Shown here in pieces: positions 45,668 to 54,389 of a stretch of DNA of 64,000 nt (the stretch's first letter is position 1; every line of letters starts with the position of its first letter). Origin of the DNA: Streptomyces sp. A0958 (GTDB lineage: Bacteria > Actinomycetota > Actinomycetes > Streptomycetales > Streptomycetaceae); assembly GCF_004795035.1 (NCBI RefSeq), contig NZ_SSBK01000011.1, positions 112,708 through 176,707 on the forward strand, read 5' to 3'. The notes below the pieces were generated by a model, which was given only the letters and a program-made list of their open reading frames with translations, had not been told where the DNA came from and did not search any database. The translations under genes and the position numbers were made by a program.

Positions 45668-46774
45668 ATGCCTAAGCCCGGAGAACTCACTTTCGTCGCG
45701 CCCCGCGGAGCCAAGAAGCCGCCGCGGCACCTCGCGGACCTCACGCCCGTCGAGCGCAGGGAGGCCGTCGCCGCGATCGGCGAGAAGCCGTTCCGCGCCC
45801 AGCAGCTCTCGCAGCACTACTTCGCGCGGTACGCGCACGACCCGGCGGAGTGGACCAACATCCCGGCCGGGTCGCGGGACAAGCTCGCCGAGGCGTTGTT
45901 CCCCGACCTGATGTCCGTCGTCCGCCACATCAGCTGCGACGACGACACCACCCGCAAGACCCTGTGGAAGCTGCACGACGGGACGCTGGTCGAGTCCGTC
46001 CTGATGCGCTACCCGGAGCGGGTCACGATGTGCATCTCCTCACAGGCCGGCTGCGGGATGAACTGCCCGTTCTGCGCCACCGGGCAGGCCGGTCTCGACC
46101 GCAACCTGTCCACCGCCGAGATCGTCCACCAGATCGTGGACGGCATGCGGGCGCTGCGCGACGGCGAGGTCCCCGGCGGCCCGGCCCGGCTCTCCAACAT
46201 CGTGTTCATGGGCATGGGCGAGCCGCTGGCCAACTACAACCGCGTGGTCGGTGCGATCCGCCGGCTGACCGACCCCGAGCCCGACGGCCTCGGTCTGTCG
46301 CAGCGCGGGATCACCGTCTCCACCGTCGGCCTGGTGCCCGCGATGCTGCGGTTCGCCGACGAGGGCTTCAAGTGCCGCCTCGCGGTCTCGCTGCACGCCC
46401 CGGACGACGAACTGCGCGACACCCTCGTACCGGTGAACACCCGGTGGAAGGTGCGCGAGGTGCTGGACGCGGCGTGGGAGTACGCGGAGAAGTCCGGCCG
46501 CCGCATCTCCATCGAGTACGCGCTGATCCGCGACATCAACGACCAGGCGTGGCGCGGGGACCTGCTCGGCCGGCTCCTCAAGGGCAAGCGGGTCCACGTC
46601 AACCTGATCCCGCTGAACCCCACCCCCGGATCGAAGTGGACGGCCTCCCGGCCCGAGGACGAGCGGGCGTTCGTCGAGGCGATCGCCGGACACGGTGTGC
46701 CGGTCACGGTCCGCGACACCCGGGGCCAGGAGATCGACGGGGCCTGCGGGCAGCTGGCGGCCTCCGAGCGCTGA
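45668..46774 (+). CDS. rlmN: 23S rRNA/tRNA adenine C2-methyltransferase RlmN
   Basis: A 368-residue radical-SAM enzyme methylating C2 of A2503 in 23S rRNA and A37 in some tRNAs. The iron-sulfur motif CGMNCPFC is near residue 127, with [17 protein letters not shown] after it. [10 protein letters not shown] and the C-terminal [15 protein letters not shown] with the second catalytic cysteine are present. It starts [14 protein letters not shown] behind GGAGGAACC. The TPP riboswitch of thiB follows. Confidence 0.95.
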   Translation: MPKPGELTFVAPRGAKKPPRHLADLTPVERREAVAAIGEKPFRAQQLSQHYFARYAHDPAEWTNIPAGSRDKLAEALFPDLMSVVRHISCDDDTTRKTLWKLHDGTLVESVLMRYPERVTMCISSQAGCGMNCPFCATGQAGLDRNLSTAEIVHQIVDGMRALRDGEVPGGPARLSNIVFMGMGEPLANYNRVVGAIRRLTDPEPDGLGLSQRGITVSTVGLVPAMLRFADEGFKCRLAVSLHAPDDELRDTLVPVNTRWKVREVLDAAWEYAEKSGRRISIEYALIRDINDQAWRGDLLGRLLKGKRVHVNLIPLNPTPGSKWTASRPEDERAFVEAIAGHGVPVTVRDTRGQEIDGACGQLAASER

Positions 46775-46911
46775 GGCCGGGCGTGGGGCTCCGAACGCGC
46801 TGGGGCCGGACGCGGTGGCCTGCGAGCGCTGGGCCGAGCGGCCCGGGGCCATGGGCGGCCCCGGGGCCGAAAAGGGCCGTGTAGCCTGGGGCCGAAATCA
46901 ACTGCATATTC

Positions 46912-47008
46912 CGACAGGGGAGCGCCACAGCGCTGAGAGTGCGGCACCGAGGACAGGTTGGCCGCAGACCCTCTGAACCTCGCCCGGGTCATTCCGGGTA
47001 GGAAGTTC
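46912..47008 (+). promoter_or_regulatory. TPP riboswitch (THI element)
   Basis: The conserved thiamine pyrophosphate aptamer is visible: CAGGGGAGC, then GCGCTGAGAGTGCG with CTGAGA (46933-46938), then GACCCTCTGAACCT (46967-46980), and finally GGGTCATTCCGGGTAGGAAG. It lies 95-190 bp before thiB, so TPP excess should reduce expression of the transporter. The promoter is presumably within 46780-46900. Confidence 0.93.
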
Positions 47009-47074
47009 GGACCATACTCAAGCTGTTGCGCCCTGCCCGCTTCCGGTTCGCGCCGGTGCGGGCGGGGCCGCGTC

Positions 47075-47097
47075 TCTTCCTGGTCACTCCAGGAGGA
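47075..47097 (+). promoter_or_regulatory. Hairpin covering the thiB ribosome site
   Basis: TCTTCCTGG (47075-47083) pairs with CCAGGAGGA (47089-47097) over nine positions with one G-U, around a TCACT loop. The right arm contains the AGGAGGA ribosome site of thiB. This suits control at translation initiation by the riboswitch upstream. Confidence 0.65.
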
Positions 47098-47102
47098 ATC
47101 AC

Positions 47103-48206
47103 ATGAGCACCACCAGGAAGGCCGCGCTCGCGGCCGTCGCCGCCGCGCTCGGCGCCACCGCGCTGGCCGGCTGCGGAAGTTCCGACGACCCGGCCTCCGG
47201 CGCCGCCGGCACCAAGGGCGCCGGCTCCAAGACCGTCACGCTCGTCAGTCACGACTCCTTCAACGCCTCCAAGGACGTGCTGAAGGAGTTCACCCGCGAG
47301 ACCGGCTACACCGTCAAGGTGCTGAAGAGCGGTGACGCGGGCGCCGCCCTCAACCAGGAGATCCTGACCAAGGGCTCCCCGCGCGGCGACGTGTTCTTCG
47401 GCGTCGACAACACCCTGCTCTCGCGCGCCCTCGACAACGGCCTGTTCACGCCGTACGAGGCCAAGGGGCTGGACCGGGTCCCGGCCGAGGTCCAGCTCGA
47501 CGCGGGCAAGCACCGGGTCACCCCGGTCGACACCGGCGACATCTGCGTCAACTACGACAAGAAGTACTTCGCCGACAAGAAGCTCGCGCCGCCGAAGACC
47601 TTCGCCGACCTGGCGAAGCCCGCGTACAAGGACCTGCTCGTCACCGAGAACGCCGCGACCTCCTCGCCCGGCCTCGGCTTCCTCCTCGGCACCGTCGCCA
47701 CGTACGGCGAGGACGGCTACCAGGACTACTGGAAGAAGCTGAAGGACAACGGCGTCAAGGTCGTCGACGGCTGGGAGCAGGCGTACAACGAGGAGTTCTC
47801 CGGCTCCGCGGGCGGCAAGAAGGCCAAGGCCGACCGCCCGCTCGTCGTCAGCTACGCCTCCAGCCCGCCCGTCGAGGTGCTGTACGCCGACCCGCAGCCC
47901 AAGACCGCTCCGACCGGGGTCGCCACCGGGACGTGCTTCCGCCAGATCGAGTTCGCCGGTCTGCTGGACGGGGCGAAGAACGAGGCCGGCGGCAAGGCCC
48001 TGCTCGACTTCCTGATCGGGAAGAGGTTCCAGGAGGACATGCCGCTCACCATGTTCGTCAGCCCGGTCGCCAAGGACGCGAAGGTGCCGGAGCTCTTCAC
48101 CAAGTTCGGTGCCACCGCCGAGAAGCCGGCGACCGTCGCCCCGGACACCATCGCCAAGAACCGTGAGCAGTGGGTCCAGTCATGGTCCTCGCTCGTAGTG
48201 AAGTAG
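47103..48206 (+). CDS. thiB: Thiamine ABC transporter, substrate-binding lipoprotein
   Basis: A 367-residue periplasmic-type binding protein with a lipobox (ALAGCGSSDD) at about residues 19-28. The mature part begins VTLVSHDSFNASKDVLKEFT, which is characteristic of ThiB/TbpA. YASSPPVEVLYADPQPKTAP is near the C-terminus. The TPP riboswitch upstream indicates thiamine, its phosphates or a precursor as ligand. It overlaps thiP. Confidence 0.93.
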   Translation: MSTTRKAALAAVAAALGATALAGCGSSDDPASGAAGTKGAGSKTVTLVSHDSFNASKDVLKEFTRETGYTVKVLKSGDAGAALNQEILTKGSPRGDVFFGVDNTLLSRALDNGLFTPYEAKGLDRVPAEVQLDAGKHRVTPVDTGDICVNYDKKYFADKKLAPPKTFADLAKPAYKDLLVTENAATSSPGLGFLLGTVATYGEDGYQDYWKKLKDNGVKVVDGWEQAYNEEFSGSAGGKKAKADRPLVVSYASSPPVEVLYADPQPKTAPTGVATGTCFRQIEFAGLLDGAKNEAGGKALLDFLIGKRFQEDMPLTMFVSPVAKDAKVPELFTKFGATAEKPATVAPDTIAKNREQWVQSWSSLVVK

Positions 48207-49897
48207 CGGAGAATCCCGTACGCGGACCGGGCGCGCGCGGGAAGTCCGCACGCGCCCGGGCCCGGCGCGGGAACGCGGTCCGGCTCGGTCTCATGGCCGT
48301 GCCCGTCGCCTTCTTCGCCGTGTTCTTCGCCTATCCCGTCGCCGCGATCGTCGGCCGCGGGCTCAAGGCGGACGGCGTCTGGCAGTTCGGCCGGTTCGGG
48401 GAGGTGCTGGCCCGGCCGGAGATCGGGGGCGTCCTCTGGTTCACCCTGTGGCAGGCGCTCGCCTCGACCGCGCTGACCCTGCTGATCGCGCTGCCCGGCG
48501 CGTATGTCTTCGCCCGGTTCGACTTCCCCGGCAAGCAGGTGCTGCGGGCCGTCGTCACGGTGCCGTTCGTGCTGCCGACCGTCGTCGTGGGCACCGCCTT
48601 CCTCGCGCTGCTCGGCCGCGGCGGTCTGCTCGACGAGCTGTGGGGCGTACGGCTCGACACCACCGTGTGGGCGATCCTGCTGGCCCACGTCTTCTTCAAC
48701 TACGCCGTCGTCGTCCGCACGGTCGGCGGACTCTGGGCGCAGCTCGACCCGCGCCAGGAGGAGGCCGCCCGGGTCCTGGGCGCCGGCAGGTTCGCCGCCT
48801 GGCGGCGTGTCACCCTGCCCGCGCTCGCCCCCGCCCTGGCCGCCGCGGCGCTGATGGTCTTCCTCTTCACCTTCACCTCCTTCGGGGTCGTACAGATCCT
48901 CGGCGGGCCCGGCTTCTCCACGCTGGAGGTGGAGATCTACCGGCAGACCGCGCAACTGCTCGCCCTGCCCACGGCGGCCGTGCTGACGCTCGTGCAGTTC
49001 GCCGCCGTCGGCGCGATCCTCGCCGTGCACGCCTGGACCGTACGGCGCAGGGAACGCGCGCTGAAGCTGGTCGACCCGGCACAGACCGCCCGCAGGCCGA
49101 GCGGCGCCGGACAGTGGACGCTGCTCGCGGGCGTGCTGCTGAGCGTGCTGCTGCTGATCCTGCTGCCGCTCGCCGTGCTGGTGGAGCGCTCGCTCGGCGG
49201 GTCCGGCCTCGCCTACTACCGCGCGCTCACCTCGGCGGACGCCAACAGCGGTACGTTCCTGGTCGCGCCCATCGAGGCGATCGGGAACTCGCTGCGCTAC
49301 GCCCTGGTCGCCACCCTCATCGCCCTGGTCGTCGGCGGACTGGCCGCCGCCGCGCTCACCCGCCGGGCGGGCCGGCTCGTACGGGGCTTCGACGCGCTGC
49401 TGATGCTGCCGCTCGGGGTCTCCGCGGTCACCGTCGGCTTCGGCTTCCTGATCACCCTGGACAAGCCGCCGCTGGACCTGCGGACCTCCTGGATTCTGGT
49501 GCCGCTCGCCCAGGCGCTGGTCGGGGTGCCCTTCGTCGTACGGACCATGCTGCCGGTCCTGAGAGCGGTGGACGCGCGGCTGCGCGAGGCGGCCGGGGTG
49601 CTCGGCGCCTCGCCGCTGCGGGCCTGGCGCGAGGTGGACCTTCCGCTGGTGCGGCGGGCGCTGCTGGTCGCCGCCGGGTTCGCGTTCGCCGTGTCGTTGG
49701 GGGAGTTCGGGGCCACCGTGTTCATCGCGCGGCCCGACAACCCGACGCTGCCGGTGGCGGTGGCCCGGCTGCTAGGGCGTTCCGGGGAGCTCAACTACGG
49801 CCAGGCGATGGCCCTCAGCACCATTCTGATGCTCGTGTGCGCGGTGTCGCTGCTGCTGCTCGAACGCATCCGCACCGACCGATCCGGGGAGTTCTAG
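48182..49897 (+). CDS. thiP: Thiamine ABC transporter, permease
   Basis: A 571-residue fused double-domain permease with about 12 membrane segments. Each half has the EAA-type loop (QEEAARVLGAGRFAAWRRVT and LREAAGVLGASPLRAWREVD) that contacts the ATPase. This ThiP architecture is characteristic of the ThiBPQ system. The start at ATG lies within the thiB 3' end (25-bp overlap), so translation is coupled. Confidence 0.92.
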   Translation: MVLARSEVAENPVRGPGARGKSARARARRGNAVRLGLMAVPVAFFAVFFAYPVAAIVGRGLKADGVWQFGRFGEVLARPEIGGVLWFTLWQALASTALTLLIALPGAYVFARFDFPGKQVLRAVVTVPFVLPTVVVGTAFLALLGRGGLLDELWGVRLDTTVWAILLAHVFFNYAVVVRTVGGLWAQLDPRQEEAARVLGAGRFAAWRRVTLPALAPALAAAALMVFLFTFTSFGVVQILGGPGFSTLEVEIYRQTAQLLALPTAAVLTLVQFAAVGAILAVHAWTVRRRERALKLVDPAQTARRPSGAGQWTLLAGVLLSVLLLILLPLAVLVERSLGGSGLAYYRALTSADANSGTFLVAPIEAIGNSLRYALVATLIALVVGGLAAAALTRRAGRLVRGFDALLMLPLGVSAVTVGFGFLITLDKPPLDLRTSWILVPLAQALVGVPFVVRTMLPVLRAVDARLREAAGVLGASPLRAWREVDLPLVRRALLVAAGFAFAVSLGEFGATVFIARPDNPTLPVAVARLLGRSGELNYGQAMALSTILMLVCAVSLLLLERIRTDRSGEF

Positions 49898-49900
49898 ACG

Positions 49901-50926
49901 ATGCTGACACTCGAATCGGCCACCGTCCGCTTCGGCGAGCGGGCCGCGCTCGACGGGGTGGACCTGGAGGTCGCCGACCACGAGACCGTCTGCGTGCTCG
50001 GGCCGAGCGGCAGCGGCAAGTCCACCATGCTGCGGCTGGTCGCCGGGCTCCAGGAACCGGACGGCGGGCGGGTACTGCTCGACGGCGCCGACCAGGACGG
50101 CGTCCCGGTCCACCGGCGCGGGCTCGGCCTGATGTTCCAGGACCACCAGCTCTTCCCGCACCGGGACGTCGGCGCCAACGTCGCCTTCGGCCTGCGGATG
50201 CGCGGCGTGGGCCGGGGCGAACAGGACCGCCGGGTCGCCGAACTCCTCGACCTCGTCGGCCTCCCCGGCGCCGAACGGCGTGCCGTCGCCGCGCTCTCCG
50301 GCGGCGAGCAGCAGCGCGTCGCCCTCGCCCGGGCCCTCGCCCCCCGGCCCAGGCTGCTGATGCTGGACGAACCCCTCGGCCAACTGGACCGCAGCCTGCG
50401 CGAACGCCTCGTCGTCGAACTGCGCGCCCTCTTCGGCCGGCTCGGTACGACCGTGCTCGCCGTCACCCACGACCAGGGCGAGGCGTTCGCCCTGGCCGAC
50501 CGGGTCGTCGTGATGCGCGAGGGGCGCGTCGCCCAGGTGGGCACCCCGCTGGAGGTGTGGCAGCGCCCCGCCTCCGCGTTCGTGGCGCGCTTCCTGGGCT
50601 TCGACAACGTGGTGGAGGCGACCGTCGAGGGCGAGGCGGCGGACACGGACTGGGGCGAGGTGCCGGTGCCGGCCGGGTCGCCGCAGGGGGCGTGCGATCT
50701 GCTGGTGCGGCCGGCCGGGGTGCGGATCGGCGGGCCCGAGAAGGGGCTGCGCTGTGTCGTGGGCGCGCGCACCTTCCGCGGCAGCCATGTCGCAGTCACC
50801 CTGCACCCCGAGCGGGGCCCGGTGCTGGACGCCGAGTGCTCGCTGCGCGGCACGCCGGAGGAGGGGGCGCGGGTCGGCGTCACCTTCGACGCCTCGGAGA
50901 GCGTCGTACTGCCCGCGCTCTTCTGA
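49901..50926 (+). CDS. thiQ: Thiamine ABC transporter, ATP-binding protein
   Basis: A 341-residue ABC ATPase. Walker A is LGPSGSGKSTMLRLVAG, the signature ALSGGEQQRVALARALA and Walker B LLMLDEPLGQLD. The switch histidine is in AVTHDQGEAFALADRV. The C-terminal ~100 residues form a TOBE-like domain. Third gene of thiBPQ, three bases after thiP. The downstream gene is convergent. Confidence 0.94.
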   Translation: MLTLESATVRFGERAALDGVDLEVADHETVCVLGPSGSGKSTMLRLVAGLQEPDGGRVLLDGADQDGVPVHRRGLGLMFQDHQLFPHRDVGANVAFGLRMRGVGRGEQDRRVAELLDLVGLPGAERRAVAALSGGEQQRVALARALAPRPRLLMLDEPLGQLDRSLRERLVVELRALFGRLGTTVLAVTHDQGEAFALADRVVVMREGRVAQVGTPLEVWQRPASAFVARFLGFDNVVEATVEGEAADTDWGEVPVPAGSPQGACDLLVRPAGVRIGGPEKGLRCVVGARTFRGSHVAVTLHPERGPVLDAECSLRGTPEEGARVGVTFDASESVVLPALF

Positions 50927-50933
50927 CCGGCGC

Positions 50934-52067
50934 TCACACCTCCGACAGCCGGGCCAGCGTCGCGGGCGCCTCCTCCACCGTGTCGACCAGGGCGATCCGG
51001 GACTCCATCGGGCGCCCGGCGGCCAGGGCTTCGAGGAGCGGCCAGGCAGGCAGCTCCCGCGTCCAGTGGTCACGGCCGACCAGCACCATCGGGACGGGCT
51101 CGCCGCGTGAGCCGTAGTAGTTCGGGGTGGCGCTGTCGAAGATCTCCTGGACGGTGCCGGACGCGCCCGGGAGGAAGATCACGCCCGCGGACGAACGCGC
51201 CAGCAGCCCGTCCTCGCGCAGGGCGTTGGTGAAGTACTTGGCGATGTGTCCGGCGAACGGGTTCGGCGGCTCGTGGCCGTAGAACCAGGTCGGGATCGAC
51301 ACGGAACGGCCGCCGTCCGGCCAGCGCTCCCGCACCGCGAACGCCGCCAGCGCCCAGTCGGTGACCGACGGGGTGAACGAGGGGACCTCGCCGAGCAGTT
51401 CGCAGGCCTTGTCCAGCATCGCGTCCGGGTGGGGCGCGGCGTACGCGCCGAGGTTGGCCGCCTCCATCGCGCCCGGGCCGCCCCCGGTGGCCACCGTGAG
51501 ACCGCTGCGGGCCAGGGTCCTGCCGAGGCGGGCCGCCGCCGCGTAGGCCGTGCTGCCCCGGGCCGTCGCGTGGCCGCCCATCACGCCGGCCACCCGCCGT
51601 CCCGCGAGCACTTCCTCCAGGGCGTCGGAGACCGCGTCGTCGTGGAGCGCCCGCAGCATCGAGGCGAACGCGTCCCCGTCCGACCGCGTCCGCTGGAACC
51701 AGCGGTAGGCGAGGGCGTCCGGCGTCGCCTCGTAACCGCCCCGCGCGAGCCCGTCGTAGAGCGCGTCGGGGGAGTAGAGCAGCCCCCGGTACGGGTCGAA
51801 GGGCAGGCCCGGAACCGGCGGGAAGACCAGGGCGCCGTCGGCCCGTATCTTCTCCTCCGGGCCGGGCTCCATCGGGCAGCCGAGGAAGACGGCCCCGGAG
51901 GCGTCGGTGGCCAGCAGGGCCGCACCCCGGTCCGTCAGGTCGACGGACTGCACGCGGCGCCCCGCCAGCGAACCGGCGGCGACCGCCGCGTCGAACGCGG
52001 CGAGCGACTCGATCTCCGCGCCGTGGGCGTTCTGGTTCTCGTCCGGGCTGCTTTCCACGGCCCTCAT
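50934..52067 (-). CDS. LOG-family Rossmann-fold protein
   Basis: A 377-residue protein with a C-terminal LOG-like domain. ATGGGPGAMEAANLGAYAA and IFLPGASGTVQEIFD resemble the GGGxGxM and PGGxGTxxE motifs, with Ala in place of the second Gly. LOG enzymes release cytokinin bases from ribotides; the long N-terminus (about 165 residues) and the altered PGG motif mean activity here is uncertain. It converges on thiQ, with eight bases between stops. Confidence 0.82.
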   Translation of the reverse strand: MRAVESSPDENQNAHGAEIESLAAFDAAVAAGSLAGRRVQSVDLTDRGAALLATDASGAVFLGCPMEPGPEEKIRADGALVFPPVPGLPFDPYRGLLYSPDALYDGLARGGYEATPDALAYRWFQRTRSDGDAFASMLRALHDDAVSDALEEVLAGRRVAGVMGGHATARGSTAYAAAARLGRTLARSGLTVATGGGPGAMEAANLGAYAAPHPDAMLDKACELLGEVPSFTPSVTDWALAAFAVRERWPDGGRSVSIPTWFYGHEPPNPFAGHIAKYFTNALREDGLLARSSAGVIFLPGASGTVQEIFDSATPNYYGSRGEPVPMVLVGRDHWTRELPAWPLLEALAAGRPMESRIALVDTVEEAPATLARLSEV

Positions 52068-52081
52068 GCTACGAAACGCCG

Positions 52082-52115
52082 CGGACCGGCCGGGCAGCGC
52101 ACCCGGGCCGGTCCG
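52082..52115. terminator. Hairpin downstream of the ABC-type permease gene
   Basis: A perfect CGGACCGGCC/GGCCGGTCCG 10-bp stem with a 14-bp loop lies between the permease stop and the LOG-family gene, reading on the minus strand as a terminator of the former. Confidence 0.6.
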
Positions 52116-52135
52116 GTTCGTCCGTCAGGTCCCGC

Positions 52136-53320
52136 TCACGGGGCCAGCGGCAGCGCGGCCAGTTCCGCGATCGCCCAGGTGAGCGGGGCGAAGACCACCA
52201 GCAGCGCGGCCGCACGCAGGGCCGTCGCCGCGCGCAGCGCCGAGGCCGGGGCGCCGAGCCGCAGCAGCGCCCGGGCCGTCTCGGCGCGGGCCTGCTTCGC
52301 CTCCAGGGCCGAGGTCAGCAGCGTCGCCGTGGTGCAGCCGATGACGAGCACCGCCCCGAGCGCGGTGAGCGGGCCGAACGGCCGGGGCCCCGTCCCGTAC
52401 AGGGCGAAGGCGGCGACGATCGCCGAGAGGACCGCGCAGACGACGCCGAGCGGCCGGCCGATCCGCTGCGCCTCGTCCATCAGGACCCGGCCCGCCAGCA
52501 GGCGTACGGCTCCGGGGCGCGCCGACTGGAGCAGCCGGCCGCACAGGTGGGTCAGGCCGGGGCCCGCCATGGCCAGGCCGATCGCGGTCAGCGTCCAGCC
52601 GACGAGCACCCAGGCCGGTGTGGCGTCGAGCTTGCCGGGAAGCGGGAAGGGGCTGCCGGCCGAGCCCCGGCTCGCGTACGCCTCGACGGCGAGACCGGCG
52701 GCCGTCAGGGCCACGCCCCAGGGCAGTCCGGCCGGCGGGGCCGCGGGGGCCGGGATCTCCTCGGCGGACACCAGGTCGCCGGTGTCCGCCGCGGCGCTCG
52801 CCGCCCGTACCGGACGGGCGCGCAGCGCCAGCGCGCTGGCCGTCGCGGCCACCGCCGGCACCAGGGCCAGCAGGAGGAGGACGGCGGCGACCGGCAGCGG
52901 CGCGTCCGCGCCGAGCAGCCCGGCGGCGGCGCCGTCGAACGGCAGCCCGGACAGGTCGCCGCGCAGGTGGAGGAAGAACAGCAGCGCCACCATGGAGCCG
53001 AGGGTGCACGAGACGGCGGTGGAGACCGCGGCGAGCACGCTGAGCCGTACCGGGCCGAGGCCGACGGCGGACAGTCCGGAGCGCGGCCGGGTGCTCGGGT
53101 CCGTACGGGCCACCGCGACGGCGAACTGCACCGTGGCGGCGAGCGGCACGAGGCACCACAGCAGCCGCAGCACCGAACCGGCCGAGTGGGCGGGGTGCCC
53201 GGCCGCGTAGCCGAGGGTGCACAGGAGGAGGAAGCCGACCCCGGCGGAGGCGGCCGCGACCAGCAGCCTGCGCACCAGGACCAGGGGATGGGAACCGCGG
53301 GCTAGACGGAGAGCGAGCAC
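52136..53320 (-). CDS. Probable ABC-transporter membrane subunit
   Basis: 394 residues with about eight to ten hydrophobic segments in groups (LVAAASAGVGFLLLCTLGYA, LSVLAAVSTAVSCTLGSMV, VAAVLLLLALVPAVAATASA, PLGVVCAVLSAIVAAFALYG). It does not show FtsX or typical ABC2 motifs that I can name. The GTG start is inside the preceding ATPase gene (19-bp overlap), so the two are one transport unit. The substrate is unknown. Confidence 0.75.
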   Translation of the reverse strand: MLALRLARGSHPLVLVRRLLVAAASAGVGFLLLCTLGYAAGHPAHSAGSVLRLLWCLVPLAATVQFAVAVARTDPSTRPRSGLSAVGLGPVRLSVLAAVSTAVSCTLGSMVALLFFLHLRGDLSGLPFDGAAAGLLGADAPLPVAAVLLLLALVPAVAATASALALRARPVRAASAAADTGDLVSAEEIPAPAAPPAGLPWGVALTAAGLAVEAYASRGSAGSPFPLPGKLDATPAWVLVGWTLTAIGLAMAGPGLTHLCGRLLQSARPGAVRLLAGRVLMDEAQRIGRPLGVVCAVLSAIVAAFALYGTGPRPFGPLTALGAVLVIGCTTATLLTSALEAKQARAETARALLRLGAPASALRAATALRAAALLVVFAPLTWAIAELAALPLAP

Positions 53321-54039
53321 GCCGCGCGGCCCTCCGGATCGGTTTCGGCGGGCAGGGCGAGCGTGGCGACGCGGCGCCCGTCCAGCAGGGGCACCACGCG
53401 GTCGGCGAGGGCGGCGATCTCCGCGTCGTGGGTGGCGAGCACCACCGTGATGCCGTGCGAGCGGGCGGCGCTGGTCAGGGTCCGCAGCACATGGGTGCGG
53501 TCGGTGCGGTGCAGACTCGCGGTCGGCTCGTCGGCGAAGATCACCGAGGGGCCGGTGGCCAGGGCGCGGGCCACGGAGATCCGCTGCCGCTGGCTCTGCT
53601 GGAGGGTGTGCGGGCGCTTCTTGGCGCACATGCCGATGTCGAGGCGCTCCAGCCACTCCATGGCGGCCTTCTTCGCCTCCCGTTGCGAGGCGCCGCGCAG
53701 CAGGAGCGGGAGGGCTGTGTTCTCCCAGGCGTTCAGCTCCGGGACGAGCTGCGGTTCGGGGGCGATCCAGCCGAACTTGTCGCGGCGCAGCCGCTCGCGC
53801 AGCCTCGGCCCCATGGTGTGCACGGGGACGCTGTTGAACCAGACCTCGCCCTCCTGGGGGACGAGCTGGCCGGAGAGGCAGTGCAGCAGGGTCGTCTTGC
53901 CGCTGCCGCGCGGGCCGGTCACCGCGAGGATCTCGCCGTCGCGGATACCCAGGGAGACCCCGCCGAGCGCGGGCGAGCCGTTGTGGGAGTGCTGCAGGGA
54001 ACGCGCCCAGATCACGTCGTTGTCCGGCGGGGCCACCAT
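53302..54039 (-). CDS. ABC transporter ATP-binding protein with unusual signature
   Basis: A 245-residue ATPase. Walker A is VTGPRGSGKTTLLHC, Q loop GWIAPEPQLVPEL, Walker B SVIFADEPTA, switch histidine in LATHDAE. The signature reads LQQSQRQRISVARAL rather than LSGGQ, an alteration that usually lowers ATPase activity, but which I recall in related streptomycete proteins. The ATG 54039 has GAGGTG six bases upstream. A perfect 22-bp palindrome lies 31 bp before it. Confidence 0.85.
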   Translation of the reverse strand: MVAPPDNDVIWARSLQHSHNGSPALGGVSLGIRDGEILAVTGPRGSGKTTLLHCLSGQLVPQEGEVWFNSVPVHTMGPRLRERLRRDKFGWIAPEPQLVPELNAWENTALPLLLRGASQREAKKAAMEWLERLDIGMCAKKRPHTLQQSQRQRISVARALATGPSVIFADEPTASLHRTDRTHVLRTLTSAARSHGITVVLATHDAEIAALADRVVPLLDGRRVATLALPAETDPEGRAACSLSV

Positions 54040-54069
54040 GGCGTACACCTCGGTTCAGATCAGATATCC

Positions 54070-54091
54070 CGTTCCCCCGTACGGGGGAACG
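54070..54091. promoter_or_regulatory. 22-bp perfect palindrome upstream of the ABC genes
   Basis: The core GTTCCCCCGTACGGGGGAAC is flanked by C and G, so all 22 positions are symmetric with no central spacer. It lies 31-52 bp before the ATPase start. A perfect dyad here is typical of an operator for a dimeric repressor or activator. Confidence 0.6.
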
Positions 54092-54242
54092 AAGAGGGGG
54101 CCGATCGGTCACTCGGCACCGTAAGGATTCGGATCGCGGTGAGCGCACAGCACGCGGCCCGGGTGCGCTTCTTCCCACTCGATCGGGCGCAACAGGGCTG
54201 CGCCGGGCGTATGAGATGACCGGCTGTGGGCCGTCGTGGGAC

Positions 54243-54275
54243 GGTCAAGGGGAGGTCAAGACGGGGTCAATCGAT
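54243..54275 (+). promoter_or_regulatory. Three GGTCAA direct repeats at 11-bp spacing
   Basis: GGTCAA starts at 54243, 54254 and 54265, exactly one helical turn apart, about 120 bp before the dehydrogenase. This arrangement resembles PhoP (PHO) boxes, which consist of 11-bp direct repeats with a GTTCA-like core. The match is suggestive only. Confidence 0.45.
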
Positions 54276-54389
54276 CAGTCGGTCGAACGCTCGCTCAGAG
54301 CTTCGCCCGCGGCCTTGCCCGACGCCGCGCGGGAGCGCCCGACTACGCTGGGCGTCTCACCCATTGGACTCATATCAGGAGGGGTGGCC

